DNA of 64,000 nucleotides, from positions 1,282,274 to 1,346,273 of the forward strand of contig NZ_JAQQWS010000001.1 in the NCBI RefSeq assembly GCF_028610675.1. The letters are read 5' to 3'. This DNA comes from Alkalihalobacillus pseudalcaliphilus. Lineage in GTDB: Bacteria > Bacillota > Bacilli > Bacillales > Bacillaceae_D. Every line of letters begins with the position of its first letter. The stretch's first letter is position 1. Below are positions 1 through 8,398 of the stretch, one piece after another. A program made the position numbers and the translations under genes. The notes beneath the pieces were generated by a model, which saw nothing but the letters and a program-made list of their open reading frames with translations, made no database searches and was not told the DNA's origin.

Positions 1-238
1 TTAATATATTTCTTTGATTATTCTTTAAATCAAAACCACCTGTAATCTCTGTTTCTGGATTTTCTAAGTAACCTTGTTTCCGAATCATTCTATACACTTG
101 GGATTCAATTCGCTTATTCATTTCTTGCTCAATCGTTACATGTGATAGACCCGTTATTTGTGGAAAATAAATATCAATTCTTGGCTCAACAATATGCCTA
201 GCCTTAATAGAAACAGGTAAAATAGACGTATTTGTCAT
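1..238 (-). CDS. DUF3298/RsiV-like protein, N-terminal part (runs off the window)
   Basis: An ATG at 238 preceded by GGAGGG opens a frame that stays open for 79 codons to the window edge, so the C-terminus is missing. The visible part has no signal peptide. It opens MTNTSILPVSIKARHIVEPR and continues with an IDIYFPQITGL stretch and a helix rich in Glu and Arg. That pattern, a beta strand with 'YFPQ' followed by a 'N..I...V....' helix, resembles the short cytosolic DUF3298/DUF4163 proteins of Bacillus related to the RsiV and PdaC domains. The family call is from recollection and rests on this short segment; the function of the soluble versions is unknown. It is divergent from the gene at 377, with 138 bp between. 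Confidence 0.55.
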   Translation of the reverse strand, partial: MTNTSILPVSIKARHIVEPRIDIYFPQITGLSHVTIEQEMNKRIESQVYRMIRKQGYLENPETEITGGFDLKNNQRNIL

Positions 239-376
239 TCTTATCCCTCCGCTTAAGCTTCAACTTAACCCTCAATCATATGTATGCAAACTTACAGCTC
301 CACTTGATAAAAAGAATGAATGACATTTTTTATTTTATTGATAAGATTGGATTAAAGAACAAAAGGGGGAATCACA

Positions 377-673
377 GTGATTACAGAATCTGTTATCTTG
401 TCAGTAAAACCTGGCCTTGAGCAAGAATCTGAGGCATGCTTTAAACAAGACTCTACACTAATAGCAAGCATAGATGGATATCTTGAACATCGCCTCCAAA
501 CATGTATTGAGCATCCAGGAGAATATTTACTGACAGTAGAATGGGAAACACTTCATACGGTGGGTTTTCGTAAGTCCAAGCAATATGTAGAATGGAAAGA
601 AATGCTCCATCATTTCTATGAGCCATTTCCAAATGTGTTACATGATCAAACGATCTTTTCTAATCATAAATAA
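377..673 (+). CDS. Antibiotic biosynthesis monooxygenase-fold (dimeric alpha/beta barrel) protein
   Basis: A 98-residue protein starting at GTG, with AAAGGGGGA seven bases upstream deciding the start. The pattern of a first strand (ESVILSVKPG), a helix with Glu/Phe, a central 'GYLEHRL' turn, a strand 'EYLLTVEWET' and a final helix with 'W..M' is that of the small dimeric alpha/beta-barrel ABM proteins. Members include quinol monooxygenases, heme-degrading IsdG-type enzymes and many of unknown substrate. No IsdG-type heme-ligand pattern is obvious, so the substrate cannot be named. It is a monocistronic gene by position. Confidence 0.6.
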   Translation: MITESVILSVKPGLEQESEACFKQDSTLIASIDGYLEHRLQTCIEHPGEYLLTVEWETLHTVGFRKSKQYVEWKEMLHHFYEPFPNVLHDQTIFSNHK

Positions 674-797
674 TCAATGATGTACATATCAGTCAAAAAA
701 AACAGCACAAAAGCCTTTGTTACTAGGTACTCACCGCACAGAAAGTAAAAGCCTGGCAAACTCATCCACCTTTATTCTGCCTTTTTTAAAGTAAACT

Positions 798-1247
798 TTA
801 TAACTTCTTTACCATTTTAACTATTTCTTGTTGGTAACCTAAATGTTCATATAGTCCAATGGCCCTCTTGTTACTTAGAAAAACGTCTAATATTACTTCA
901 GATAACTCCTGATTAACAGCCCATTCTTCTGCTTTTTTCATTAGGACTTTTCCTATACCTTTTCCTTCACCTTTTTCAGTAACAGCAATCGCTGAAACAT
1001 ATGCCTGCTTTCTATTTGTAAAAAAATCTTCTTGAATGTTAAGTTCAATATATCCTAAAAAATCTCCACTCTCTTCAGCTATATATATATTTTCCTTATT
1101 ATTATTAACTGCTTGAACGGCTAACTCCTCTTGCTTTTTACACATTAAACTCTCATCTCTAAAACTCATATAATAAATATTATTAAACCTCTTAGCTAAC
1201 TCTAATATATCCGAATGATCCTTTTCTTCGAATTTTCTAATATTCAT
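798..1247 (-). CDS. GNAT family N-acetyltransferase
   Basis: A 149-residue single-domain GNAT protein. Residues 83-105 contain the acetyl-CoA binding motif A, with the pyrophosphate loop EGKGIGK at about 94-100 following the beta4 strand YVSAIAV. The C-terminal ALGLYEHLGY-type motif B is present as AIGLYEHLGYQ near residue 130. An AGAGG-type ribosome binding site precedes ATG at 1247. The family transfers acetyl groups from acetyl-CoA to amines; the acceptor here is unknown, and no neighbouring gene suggests one. It faces the ABM gene at 377-673 convergently. Confidence 0.85.
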   Translation of the reverse strand: MNIRKFEEKDHSDILELAKRFNNIYYMSFRDESLMCKKQEELAVQAVNNNKENIYIAEESGDFLGYIELNIQEDFFTNRKQAYVSAIAVTEKGEGKGIGKVLMKKAEEWAVNQELSEVILDVFLSNKRAIGLYEHLGYQQEIVKMVKKL

Positions 1248-1365
1248 ATTTAAAACCTCTTCCCTATTGAATATCTTCCTCTATTATAATTTCACGACTC
1301 AAACTTAAACATAAAGCAATTCTATTTCACTTATGGCACTACCCACCCCCGTTGGTTGAAAAGGG

Positions 1366-1737
1366 TTAACACTTACAAATCATCAAATGATTTCCATCTG
1401 GGTCTTTAAAATTGAACCACTGTCCATGTTGTATTTCACTTAGTGAGGTTAATTTCTTTGTTTTTATGTACTCATATGCTTGGTAAATATCGTGGGTATT
1501 TAGATGAAATGGTGGGCTTTTATAAACATTTTCTTCATTGAAAATTTTACTATCTAAAACAATACCAGTTCCTTCAGTAGGAATAACGTACAGATGTTCA
1601 TGCAGAATTTCTCCATCTATTGGCAAGCCAAATAAATCACAATACCAGTCACGTGCCTTTTCAATATCTCTTACAGGAATAAATATTGTTCCAACCTCAT
1701 TCAGAACTGGATTAACACTCTTTTTATCGATAGTCAT
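1366..1737 (-). CDS. VOC family (glyoxalase/bleomycin-resistance fold) protein
   Basis: A 123-residue vicinal-oxygen-chelate protein. The start at ATG 1737 is chosen because GAGGTG lies seven bases upstream; a longer frame from a TTG at 1752 would overlap that site. The N-terminal half has the strand 'GTIFIPVRDIEKARDWYCDLFG' pattern (here broken for length: IPVRD then WYCDLFG) typical of VOC proteins, and the C-terminal half ends with 'FKDPDGNHLMICKC', where the family places its metal-binding Glu or equivalent. The usual terminal Glu of glyoxalase I is not evident, so catalytic activity is uncertain. Substrate is unknown. Confidence 0.8.
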   Translation of the reverse strand: MTIDKKSVNPVLNEVGTIFIPVRDIEKARDWYCDLFGLPIDGEILHEHLYVIPTEGTGIVLDSKIFNEENVYKSPPFHLNTHDIYQAYEYIKTKKLTSLSEIQHGQWFNFKDPDGNHLMICKC

Positions 1738-2028
1738 CTTGAAACACCTCAATTAATTAGTTGATATAATCATATGATTTTTCAGACTAAAACGCAATTT
1801 AGAATTGTATTCTGTTTAGGTGGACAGCTGTATGTCTTTTTTTATGGTTTTGACACTAATAACCTTCAGCGTTTAACCAAATAACTACTGGCGAACATAT
1901 TAATGCAATAAAAATAATTAAAATGATTCAATTCACTTAATTTCTGAATAAACTTGTTGTATACCGTAGTCAAGACATGATAACAATATGTTATTAAACG
2001 TATATTTTCACCTATTGTTTCATATAGT

Positions 2029-2069
2029 AAAAAAACCTAGTAAACATGGCTGCTACCATACTTACTAAG
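2029..2069 (-). terminator. Rho-independent terminator
   Basis: On the minus strand a 14-bp stem including G-U pairs (arms at 2056-2069 and 2036-2049, 6-nt loop TAGCAG) is followed directly by seven T. It would end a transcript coming from the toxin-like ORF at 2213-2151. A diverged copy at about 9358-9390 keeps the sequence but has a weaker stem. Confidence 0.75.
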
Positions 2070-2112
2070 TGAAAAATAACTAGTCAGTTAGTGACTTTGT
2101 TTAGTTTAATCC

Positions 2113-2162
2113 AAAGACAACAATAACCTTACGAGTTGTGAGCTCTAGGGTTATTTGTCTTT
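2113..2162. other. Long hairpin overlapping the end of a hydrophobic mini-ORF
   Basis: AAAGACAACAATAACC at 2113-2128 pairs with GGTTATTTGTCTTT at 2149-2162 around a 20-nt loop. The minus-strand stop codon of the 20-codon ORF lies in the stem. Type I toxin genes of the BsrE/holin-like class commonly end in such a structure; that assignment is inference. Confidence 0.5.
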
Positions 2163-2213
2163 AACTAGAAGCACAATGGCAATCACAAGCGTCACGAGTG
2201 CAATGGTGTACAT
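2151..2213 (-). pseudogene. Relic of a small holin-like (type I toxin-like) peptide
   Basis: The minus frame ends VMYTIALVTLVIAIVLLVKDK and then a TAA. That is a single hydrophobic helix followed by a charged tail, as in the Bacillus/Lactobacillus putative holin-like toxin (Hol-Tox, BsrE/TxpA-like) peptides. The first ATG in frame leaves only 20 residues, the frame has a stop a short way upstream, and no ribosome binding site precedes the ATG. The N-terminal part is therefore missing. The adjacent hairpin and terminator fit a degenerate type I toxin-antitoxin locus, but no antitoxin RNA promoter could be identified by eye. Confidence 0.35.
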
Positions 2214-2261
2214 AACAGCATTGGTTGCAACGAAGTCTCCATTGGCTACAAAAAAAACGGT

Positions 2262-2975
2262 TTAGTTAAAGTGCTCACTTTCAGGTTTATTAAATCTTAT
2301 TCTATCTATGTTTGTAGGAATTCCATTAGTTACTTTTTTCCATACACCATCTGTATATATTTCGTATTCTTTAAAAGCGAAAGGTACTCCAACCGCATTT
2401 GCAATATCACTACTATCCATAAGTTGAAAGTGTAAGTGTGGGGCGAAGGAGTTCCCTGAATGACCTACTCTACCAATTAAATCTCCCTTTCGTACACGCT
2501 GACCAACAGATACCTGAATTGAACCTGTTTGAAGGTGTACCAATGCAGCATATATACCTTCTTTATACTTTATTATAATGTAGTTGCCTGCAACTGATTG
2601 TATATCATCTTTTTCTGGGTCAAAATATCGGGCATTTTTATAAGCGTTAGACATATCTGCAATCCAATTAGTTTTTTCCCTTTCTTTATAACCGTCCTCT
2701 GCTTGTATAATAACCCCATCGCAAGGAGCATATATATTTTGTCCCCAACAATAATATTTTTCTATCGGAACACCCAAAAATAGATATTGCACAAAATTGT
2801 TTCTATAGGCTGGTCTGCCCTTTCTTTCCCAATTGACTTGGACAAAGTCAATTGCATATCTTGCACCTAATCGGTTTGTACCGTGACTTGGAATTTTTGT
2901 TCCTGGGGTGTTAGGTGAGTACCATTCTCCTCTTAAGGGAAATTCCATAATTATTGAACTAGCTTTGTAGATCAT
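2262..2975 (-). CDS. M23 family (LytM-type) zinc metallopeptidase
   Basis: A 237-residue protein with the M23 peptidase core. The first metal-site region is SHGTNRLGARYAIDF at 30-44 (His31, Asp43), a spaced variant seen in stand-alone M23 proteins. A later strand carries His147 (AALVHL), and the HLH motif is PHLHF at 179-183. There is no signal peptide or membrane segment, so it is either cytoplasmic, exported by lysis, or part of a mobile lysis module. Known relatives cleave Gly-Gly or D-Ala-containing peptidoglycan cross-bridges. AAGGAG lies upstream of the ATG at 2975. The C-terminal 40 residues beyond the core are of unknown role. The decayed holin-like peptide downstream on the same strand invites a lysis interpretation, but the evidence is only positional. 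Confidence 0.8.
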   Translation of the reverse strand: MIYKASSIIMEFPLRGEWYSPNTPGTKIPSHGTNRLGARYAIDFVQVNWERKGRPAYRNNFVQYLFLGVPIEKYYCWGQNIYAPCDGVIIQAEDGYKEREKTNWIADMSNAYKNARYFDPEKDDIQSVAGNYIIIKYKEGIYAALVHLQTGSIQVSVGQRVRKGDLIGRVGHSGNSFAPHLHFQLMDSSDIANAVGVPFAFKEYEIYTDGVWKKVTNGIPTNIDRIRFNKPESEHFN

Positions 2976-3349
2976 TTCACATCACTCCTTTCATAATTAA
3001 TCATGAATATTTATATGATTTATAAACACTTTAAATCCCTTACGGTTCTCCTCCATATATAAACAGTATTATTGAGTCATGGTTAAAGAGATGATTCATA
3101 GTTTCATTAAAAACTCTTTCTAAATCTTATTTTCTCATTTAACCCTCTGCAGGTTAACAAGCTCTGCTTTGTTATTCTACATGAAATGACCGTTACCCTT
3201 CTTTTCGCTAACATGCCCCGTTTGTAAAATAAGAATAGTGATCCATATTTAAGAAACACCTTCATTAGTTGTACGATTAATGTGGCATTAATGATAAAAT
3301 TTTTAATAACAAAATCCAATGAACTGATAAGCAATGAAAGGGTGATACA
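2976..3349. other. Intergenic region, no gene supported
   Basis: About 370 bp of AT-rich sequence between the divergent M23 and ABM genes. A 75-codon minus frame (3107-3334) has no ribosome binding site and no recognisable protein pattern. I see only room for two divergent promoters. Confidence 0.4.
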
Positions 3350-3679
3350 ATGAATAATTTAGTAAATACCTTTGAAATTCCTTACTATGCGGTTATTTTT
3401 GCTTCTGAAAGAACAGAAGGTGATAATGGTTACAATGAAATGGCTTCTAAAATGGTTGCGTTAGCTAATGAACAAAAGGGATTTTTAGGATTAGAAAGTT
3501 CTAGGGATTCGAATTTAGGCATTACAATTTCTTATTGGAAGACCTTAGAAGATATTACTGCTTGGAAAAATCACACAGCTCATCAAGTTGCTCAAAAACT
3601 CGGTAAAGAAGAGTGGTACAGCCAATTTTCTTTACGCATATGTAAGGTGGAACGAGATTATTTATTCAAATCTAAGTAG
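3350..3679 (+). CDS. ABM-domain protein similar to B. subtilis YqjZ
   Basis: A 109-residue dimeric alpha/beta-barrel protein with AAAGGG upstream of ATG 3350. The run from 'GFLGLESSRDS' through 'GITISYWKTLEDI' to 'WYSQFSLRICKVERDY' is the signature of the YqjZ-type antibiotic biosynthesis monooxygenase-domain proteins of Bacillus, in which a conserved Trp-Lys and a terminal RICKVE strand recur. The function of this clade is not established. It stands alone, with a bidirectional terminator between it and the convergent Old Yellow Enzyme gene. Confidence 0.75.
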   Translation: MNNLVNTFEIPYYAVIFASERTEGDNGYNEMASKMVALANEQKGFLGLESSRDSNLGITISYWKTLEDITAWKNHTAHQVAQKLGKEEWYSQFSLRICKVERDYLFKSK

Positions 3680-3794
3680 TAGGAACTGCCCCGTATGTTA
3701 AGTATGAGAGAACCTAAACAGTTTTCAGCGAATACAGCTTTCTCTTCTCTCATTGAAAAAATAAAAGATAATCAACTAATGAAATTCATAAAAC

Positions 3795-3821
3795 AGCCCA
3801 TTAAACAGAAATTAATGGGCT
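3795..3821. terminator. Bidirectional terminator
   Basis: A perfect 10-bp stem, AGCCCATTAA and TTAATGGGCT, with a 7-nt loop, sits between the convergent genes ending at 3679 (+) and 3857 (-). A short T-run follows on the plus side. Confidence 0.7.
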
Positions 3822-3856
3822 TTACTTAAGTAGATCAAATGTATGTTTTCCTTAGA

Positions 3857-4909
3857 CTAATTAAGCCGTTTTAAATGAATACTTGATTGATAAGAATTCA
3901 GACCTTTCCCCATTTTAACTTTTTGTACAAAATCTGGATTAGCTAGTAAAGGTCTGCCGAAAGCAGCTATATCTATCGTACCCTCCTGAATTGCTTCATT
4001 GGCAGTTTCTACGTCTAATTTTCCTACTCCAATTATCACTCCATCCCAGTATTTTCTTACTAGCTGATGAAAAGTCATGTTAGTCGTTATTTTTTGTGAG
4101 AAGTCATTTGTTGAAGGATGTAAGATTTCAATATTGACTTCTTTAAAAATTCGGATAAATTCTTTTACATTCTGAACCGGATCAACCCATTTAAATTCAG
4201 GTATATCATCTTTTATTTCTGAAAACCTAACAATTGTTTTCTCTTTACCGACTTCTTTCACAACCGCTTCTAATACTTCTCTCATAAACCGTAAACGACC
4301 TTCGCTAGTCACTCCATACCCATCAGTACGATTATTTGTAATTGAGGAATTAAATTGGTCAATTAAGTAACCATGAGCAGCATGTACTTCAACACCATCA
4401 AAACCAGCTTTGACCGCATTTCTTGCAGCGAGGGCATACTCATTAATCACATGATTAATATCATTCACGGACATCTCCTCTGGCTCTTCAAAAGGTTTTC
4501 GCAAACGATGTACAAGTCCATTAGCTTTTATAGGTGAAGGTGCTTGAGGTGGGTAACCGCCAGTTAAATCACGATGAGTTAATCTCCCAACATGCCACAG
4601 CTGCGCAACAATTAACCCTCCTTCCTCATGAACAGCCTCTGTTACGCTTTTCCAAGACTTTACTTGACTTTCCGTATATAACCCAGGGATTCCAAAAGTC
4701 CCTTTACCTCTAATAGAGGGGTTAATCCCTTCCGTAATAATGATACCTACACCATCTTTTGCTCTTTTTTTGTAATAATTGAGAATATCTAACCCAACCT
4801 CACCAGTATCATTATTCGCAAATCCCCTCGTCATAGGGGCCATCACAACCCTTGATTTTAATTCCCAATCATTAATCTTAACTGCTTGCAATAATTGATT
4901 TGTCCCCAT
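3857..4909 (-). CDS. Old Yellow Enzyme family NADH:flavin oxidoreductase
   Basis: A 350-residue FMN-dependent TIM-barrel enzyme. Visible landmarks are APMTR at 24-28, the substrate-binding HAAHGYL at 176-182 (His176, His179, Tyr181), RFSEIKD near 230 for FMN contact, and the phosphate-binding loop GRPLLANPD near the C-terminus. Length is normal. The family reduces activated C=C bonds or nitro groups using NAD(P)H. The Cys found near position 25 in YqjM-type enzymes is replaced here by Ala, so it is closer to the classical or xenobiotic-reductase branch. It is divergent from an Lrp-type regulator at 5065, a common arrangement for local control. Confidence 0.88.
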   Translation of the reverse strand: MGTNQLLQAVKINDWELKSRVVMAPMTRGFANNDTGEVGLDILNYYKKRAKDGVGIIITEGINPSIRGKGTFGIPGLYTESQVKSWKSVTEAVHEEGGLIVAQLWHVGRLTHRDLTGGYPPQAPSPIKANGLVHRLRKPFEEPEEMSVNDINHVINEYALAARNAVKAGFDGVEVHAAHGYLIDQFNSSITNNRTDGYGVTSEGRLRFMREVLEAVVKEVGKEKTIVRFSEIKDDIPEFKWVDPVQNVKEFIRIFKEVNIEILHPSTNDFSQKITTNMTFHQLVRKYWDGVIIGVGKLDVETANEAIQEGTIDIAAFGRPLLANPDFVQKVKMGKGLNSYQSSIHLKRLN

Positions 4910-5064
4910 AGCATAAACTCCTTTATTAATTTCTCACTCTACATAAAAATTTTATAAAAGATAAGAGAAGGTTTAAATGCGTTTTTATTGTAATTTGTTA
5001 GAAAAAACATTTAAAATAAATTTAATATGTTAATTTCACTTATAAAGTTAAGGTGGCGAAGGGT

Positions 5065-5502
5065 ATGGATCAATTAGATAAAGAAATTCTTCTCGTGTTG
5101 CAAGAAAAAGGGCGAATAACTATGACGGAATTAGGAAAAGAAGTTTTACTTTCTCAGCCAGCAGTTACTGAGCGAGTGCGTAGGATTGAGGAAAAGGGAA
5201 TCATTGATCATTATAGGGCTGTTGTTAAGGCTGAAAAGGTAAATAATGCTGTAACAGCTTTTCTTTTATTTCATACTAAAACCTGCGAGCATTTTGTAGA
5301 TGCCTGTAGTAAATCAAATGAAGTAGTTGAATTACACAGAATTAGCGGTCAATACAATTTTTTAGTTAAAATGGTTTCCGAAACACTTCACACATTAGAA
5401 ACAGCAATTAATGAAATGGGTACATTTGGAGACTCGACGACTCTAATTGTTTTATCATCACCGATAGAAAATAAAAAGATCATTCCCATATTAAAAAACT
5501 AA
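5065..5502 (+). CDS. Lrp/AsnC family transcriptional regulator
   Basis: A 145-residue Lrp protein. ATG 5065 is preferred because AAGGTGG lies eight bases upstream and family members start MDQLD; a GTG at 5053 has no ribosome binding site. The N-terminal winged helix-turn-helix spans about 5-60 (ITMTELGKEVLLSQPAVTERVRRIEEKGII), written here as ITMTELGKEV then SQPAVTERVRRIEEKG. The C-terminal RAM ligand-binding domain follows, with a GQYNFLVKMV strand at about 99-108. The divergent gene, an Old Yellow Enzyme at 4909, is the likely target; this is inferred from orientation only. Confidence 0.88.
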   Translation: MDQLDKEILLVLQEKGRITMTELGKEVLLSQPAVTERVRRIEEKGIIDHYRAVVKAEKVNNAVTAFLLFHTKTCEHFVDACSKSNEVVELHRISGQYNFLVKMVSETLHTLETAINEMGTFGDSTTLIVLSSPIENKKIIPILKN

Positions 5503-5554
5503 ACTCAACATTCCATCATTTGTAAATCACCTCTAGATATATAGACAAATATGA

Positions 5555-5743
5555 ACTTTTAAGGATAATGAAAAAACAAATACAGCTAACAAAGATTCGT
5601 TTCTTTATGGATGGTTCCTTAGTTATCACCCCATGCTTCATAGCACAAGTACTGAAGGATTCGTCTATCAGACGCAATACACTCTTTCTACGTATCGCGG
5701 AGTTGAAATGTCTTATGATATACAAAAACAGAATGATCATTAA
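5555..5743 (+). pseudogene. Start-less ORF, possible 3' remnant of an unknown gene
   Basis: An open frame of 62 codons between stop codons has no start near its beginning and no ribosome binding site. Its composition (NTANKDSFLYGWFLSYHPML, then TEGFVYQTQYTLSTYRGVE) looks protein-like, with aromatic residues spaced as in a folded domain. I do not recognise the family. It may be a gene fragment or chance. The rest of 5503-5799 shows nothing else. Confidence 0.2.
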
Positions 5744-5799
5744 AACAATCTCAAAATAGTAGGGACTTTGAGTTCATAGATAGGATGTGACGATATATA

Positions 5800-6348
5800 A
5801 TGCATGCACTAGTTATAGGCGGTACAGGTATGTTATCAAATGTTTCATTATGGTTAGCCAATGAAGGTTTTAAGGTTTCAGTGATTGGGCGTAATCCTGA
5901 CCGGATGAAGAAATTAATTAATACTTCCGAGCAACAAGGGCATATAACACCATTACTTGTTGATTATAAAAATGAAATTGAGCTAGAAGAGCAACTGAGA
6001 ATAGTTATAAAAGAGAACGGTTCAATTGATTTAGTTATAGCTTGGATACATTCAGTTGGGAAAAATGTATTAAATGTAGTTTCTCAAGAACTTTTAATAG
6101 ATAACCATACTTGGAGATTATTCCAGGTGCTCGGCAGTAGCTCAAACTTAAAAGAAATTAAAATCAAAGCTAATGTCGCTGATAACTGTCACTATCGTCA
6201 AGTCCAACTAGGGTTCATCACCAAAAATAATCATTCTAGATGGTTAACTCATGAAGAGATCAGTAATGGAGTTATTGAAGCAATTTCAAATGACAAGCTT
6301 GTAAATATAGTCGGAACAATTGAACCATGGGAAAAGCGTCCTTATTAA
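5800..6348 (+). CDS. Short SDR-type NAD(P)-binding protein
   Basis: A 182-residue Rossmann-fold protein. The dinucleotide-binding GGTGML lies at residues 7-12 and the cofactor-specificity turn VIGRNPDR follows at about 28-35. The protein lacks the YxxxK active-site pair of classical short-chain dehydrogenases and is about 60 residues shorter than them, so it belongs to small atypical SDR proteins found in Bacillus as 'short-chain dehydrogenase'. Its substrate is unknown, and catalysis is not certain. The ribosome binding site is weak (AGGATG). A clear terminator follows at 6352. Confidence 0.75.
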   Translation: MHALVIGGTGMLSNVSLWLANEGFKVSVIGRNPDRMKKLINTSEQQGHITPLLVDYKNEIELEEQLRIVIKENGSIDLVIAWIHSVGKNVLNVVSQELLIDNHTWRLFQVLGSSSNLKEIKIKANVADNCHYRQVQLGFITKNNHSRWLTHEEISNGVIEAISNDKLVNIVGTIEPWEKRPY

Positions 6349-6351
6349 TAT

Positions 6352-6375
6352 GGTGGAGTTCTATAATTCTCCACC
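6352..6375 (+). terminator. Rho-independent terminator after the SDR gene
   Basis: GGTGGAG (6352-6358) pairs with CTCCACC (6369-6375) and is followed by TTTTT. It lies four bases after the SDR stop codon. Confidence 0.8.
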
Positions 6376-6465
6376 TTTTTGATTATGTATTTCTTATTCA
6401 TCACTCATATGAAATATAAATTTGGATAAAGGACCTTTTTTATAGAGATGAATTAATTGGCTCTA

Positions 6466-7356
6466 TCATAAAATAATATCGTAAATAAAATTAGTGAGGC
6501 TTTTAACTCGCTTTAAATAATATTCACTTTTACGATTATCTTTAAGTTCAATTTTAAATAATAATGTTAACATCAATGCTGTATCTAACCTATAAATCTG
6601 TTGAATCAACTTACTAGTACGTTGAATAAGGTGATCATTTTGATAACCTTCTAAAAACTCACCTATATTTAACTCATTTGATTCAGACACTCTCATAATT
6701 TCGGCAATTGGATCGCCTATATAAGCATTATCCCAATCAATCAAAGCCTTAACCTTATGGTTCCTACAAATTATATTATCATTTCGAATATCAAGGTGTA
6801 ATAAACAAACCCCATTAACTGACGAATCTAATATCGATTGGATTAAACAGGCATTAGGAATCATCATTTTTATATTGAAGGTCTCATTTACCTTGTGTAG
6901 TCTGTTTATAATTCTAAGTGAAATAACCTTCGTGAAACTCACGTGACCTTGGCCTACAATACTAAGATTATCTATAGGGAGGGAGTGCAATAGCGAAACT
7001 AACCTTCCTATTTCATGACTTGAAACATTAGATCCATCAGTATTAATATACTCAGATGCTAAAAAATTGTTATGCTCCCCGCTATGTAATAAATATGGTT
7101 TAGGAACAGGAAAGTTATGTCGATGGCAAAAGTCATAAAGTAAAGCTTCTTTCTTTAAAGATGATATGTCATTTTTATTAATATGACCCGGTGTTCTTAT
7201 CGCTATTTCTCCCAGGCTTGCTTCATTGACTAAATAAACTAGGTTGACGACACCATTGTTAAGAAAATGAATTTCATCGAATACCCATTGATACTTCGTT
7301 CTTAAAATTTCCTTAATCCACCTTTGTTGCTTATGAATCAGTTTGCTATCAAACAT
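6466..7356 (-). CDS. Aminoglycoside phosphotransferase-fold kinase
   Basis: A 296-residue protein of the APH/choline-kinase superfamily. The catalytic loop HLDIRNDNI near residue 187 contains the catalytic Asp and the metal-binding Asn, and IDWDNAYIGDP about 20 residues later supplies the Mg2+-binding Asp. The nucleotide-binding lobe precedes it (NNGVVNLVYLV). Such proteins phosphorylate small hydroxyl compounds; relatives act on aminoglycosides, macrolides, homoserine or choline, so resistance should not be assumed. It lies 55 bp downstream of a methyltransferase gene on the same strand, so the two may be cotranscribed. Confidence 0.8.
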   Translation of the reverse strand: MFDSKLIHKQQRWIKEILRTKYQWVFDEIHFLNNGVVNLVYLVNEASLGEIAIRTPGHINKNDISSLKKEALLYDFCHRHNFPVPKPYLLHSGEHNNFLASEYINTDGSNVSSHEIGRLVSLLHSLPIDNLSIVGQGHVSFTKVISLRIINRLHKVNETFNIKMMIPNACLIQSILDSSVNGVCLLHLDIRNDNIICRNHKVKALIDWDNAYIGDPIAEIMRVSESNELNIGEFLEGYQNDHLIQRTSKLIQQIYRLDTALMLTLLFKIELKDNRKSEYYLKRVKSLTNFIYDIIL

Positions 7357-7411
7357 TTCCTCTCTCCTTAGAGTATCTAATTTAGGATAGAAACCCTATC
7401 AGTATACAGAA

Positions 7412-8188
7412 CTATTTTTGGGCTATATAAATACTCCATCTATCTTTTTCTATTAGATTATGAGAGCTAGGAATTGATTTGTTAATATGTTCAACTAATC
7501 TGCTTAACTCTCTATCTGACAATTCATGAAGAATACTTCTCCCCGTTCTTCTCTGTAAATCATCTAAAAGAAACACCTTCTCCTTATATATATTTCTAGT
7601 TTCCCATATCTTTATCTCTTGTACATTTTTAAATCCAGCTTCATAGAGGCTATTAAACACTTCTTCACTATGAAACCTACGTTTGTTCTCAATTATCTTT
7701 AATCGTGGGAATAAATCAAAGAAATAACCTCTAATATGTTCCTCTGTTCCGCTTAAAAAACAATCTTCGGGTGTTCGATCTTGAATGATAAAGTAGCCAT
7801 TTCTGTTTAATATTCGATATGACTCTTTAAAAGCTGAAGAAAGTGTATCTAAATGATGAATTAAAGCTCTTTCAAGAACTAACTCACAACTCTCATCAGA
7901 CAAACCACTTTCTAATGCTGTCCCGAATTTGAACGAAATATTATCGTAATTCTGACAATTCTTTTTAGCCCCCTCTAAAATTGCCTTTGAAAAATCTATA
8001 CCAATTACATTCATAGCCCCTATATCCGATAAAGCTTTTGAATAAATCCCGCCACCACACCCTATATCAACAGCGGTTGCTAATTCTTTATGGCCAATGC
8101 ACCCCTTAATAGTCTCTTTCCATAAAAAATCGGCCTCCCGAGTAGTGTAGCTATCCTTATTCTTTTTACTATGAAAATCAATACTCAT
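7412..8188 (-). CDS. Class I SAM-dependent methyltransferase
   Basis: A 258-residue protein with the Rossmann-like SAM site VDIGCGGG at 40-47, an acidic motif II GIDFSKA at about 63-69, and the post-I strand SCELVLERALIHHL, typical of Methyltransf_11/25 enzymes. The C-terminal 90 residues (ETRNIYKEKVFLLDDLQ...) are an extension of unknown role. The substrate is unknown. It is probably the first gene of a two-gene unit with the APH-type kinase at 6466-7356. Confidence 0.82.
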   Translation of the reverse strand: MSIDFHSKKNKDSYTTREADFLWKETIKGCIGHKELATAVDIGCGGGIYSKALSDIGAMNVIGIDFSKAILEGAKKNCQNYDNISFKFGTALESGLSDESCELVLERALIHHLDTLSSAFKESYRILNRNGYFIIQDRTPEDCFLSGTEEHIRGYFFDLFPRLKIIENKRRFHSEEVFNSLYEAGFKNVQEIKIWETRNIYKEKVFLLDDLQRRTGRSILHELSDRELSRLVEHINKSIPSSHNLIEKDRWSIYIAQK

Positions 8189-8398
8189 ATAGTCCCTCCC
8201 ATAAGATCCTCTTTAGTTAAATCTTATATTAGAGGAAGCTATAAATCTAATACTATTAAGTTATGTAAAACGATAACCTTAACTTATATCTCTTTCAGAA
8301 TATTAATACCTATCAATTAAAGATAATTGACCATACTAAGCACATAAGTGCATTGTATGTTCAGTTTAAAGCCTATTCATAACTAACGTCATGACTTT

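Larger units (their letters stand above)
1738..2261. other. Gene-poor interval with a type I toxin-like relic
   Basis: No full-length gene is visible over about 520 bp. It holds a strong minus-strand terminator (2029-2069), a long imperfect hairpin (2113-2162) and a 20-codon hydrophobic ORF (2151-2213), described separately. The stretch from about 1950 to 2069 is a diverged copy of 9285-9390. Confidence 0.5.

Noticed and set aside
2262..2975. M23 peptidase plus holin-like relic as a prophage lysis module
   Set aside because: No phage structural, integrase or terminase gene is visible, and the holin-like ORF is a decayed 20 codons on its own.
3107..3334. 75-codon minus frame in the 2976-3349 gap
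   Set aside because: No ribosome binding site, no recognisable protein pattern, and AT-rich intergenic composition.
6466..7356. Antibiotic-resistance kinase
   Set aside because: Only the general APH fold can be seen; no substrate-specific motif or resistance context is present, so a resistance call would be unsupported.
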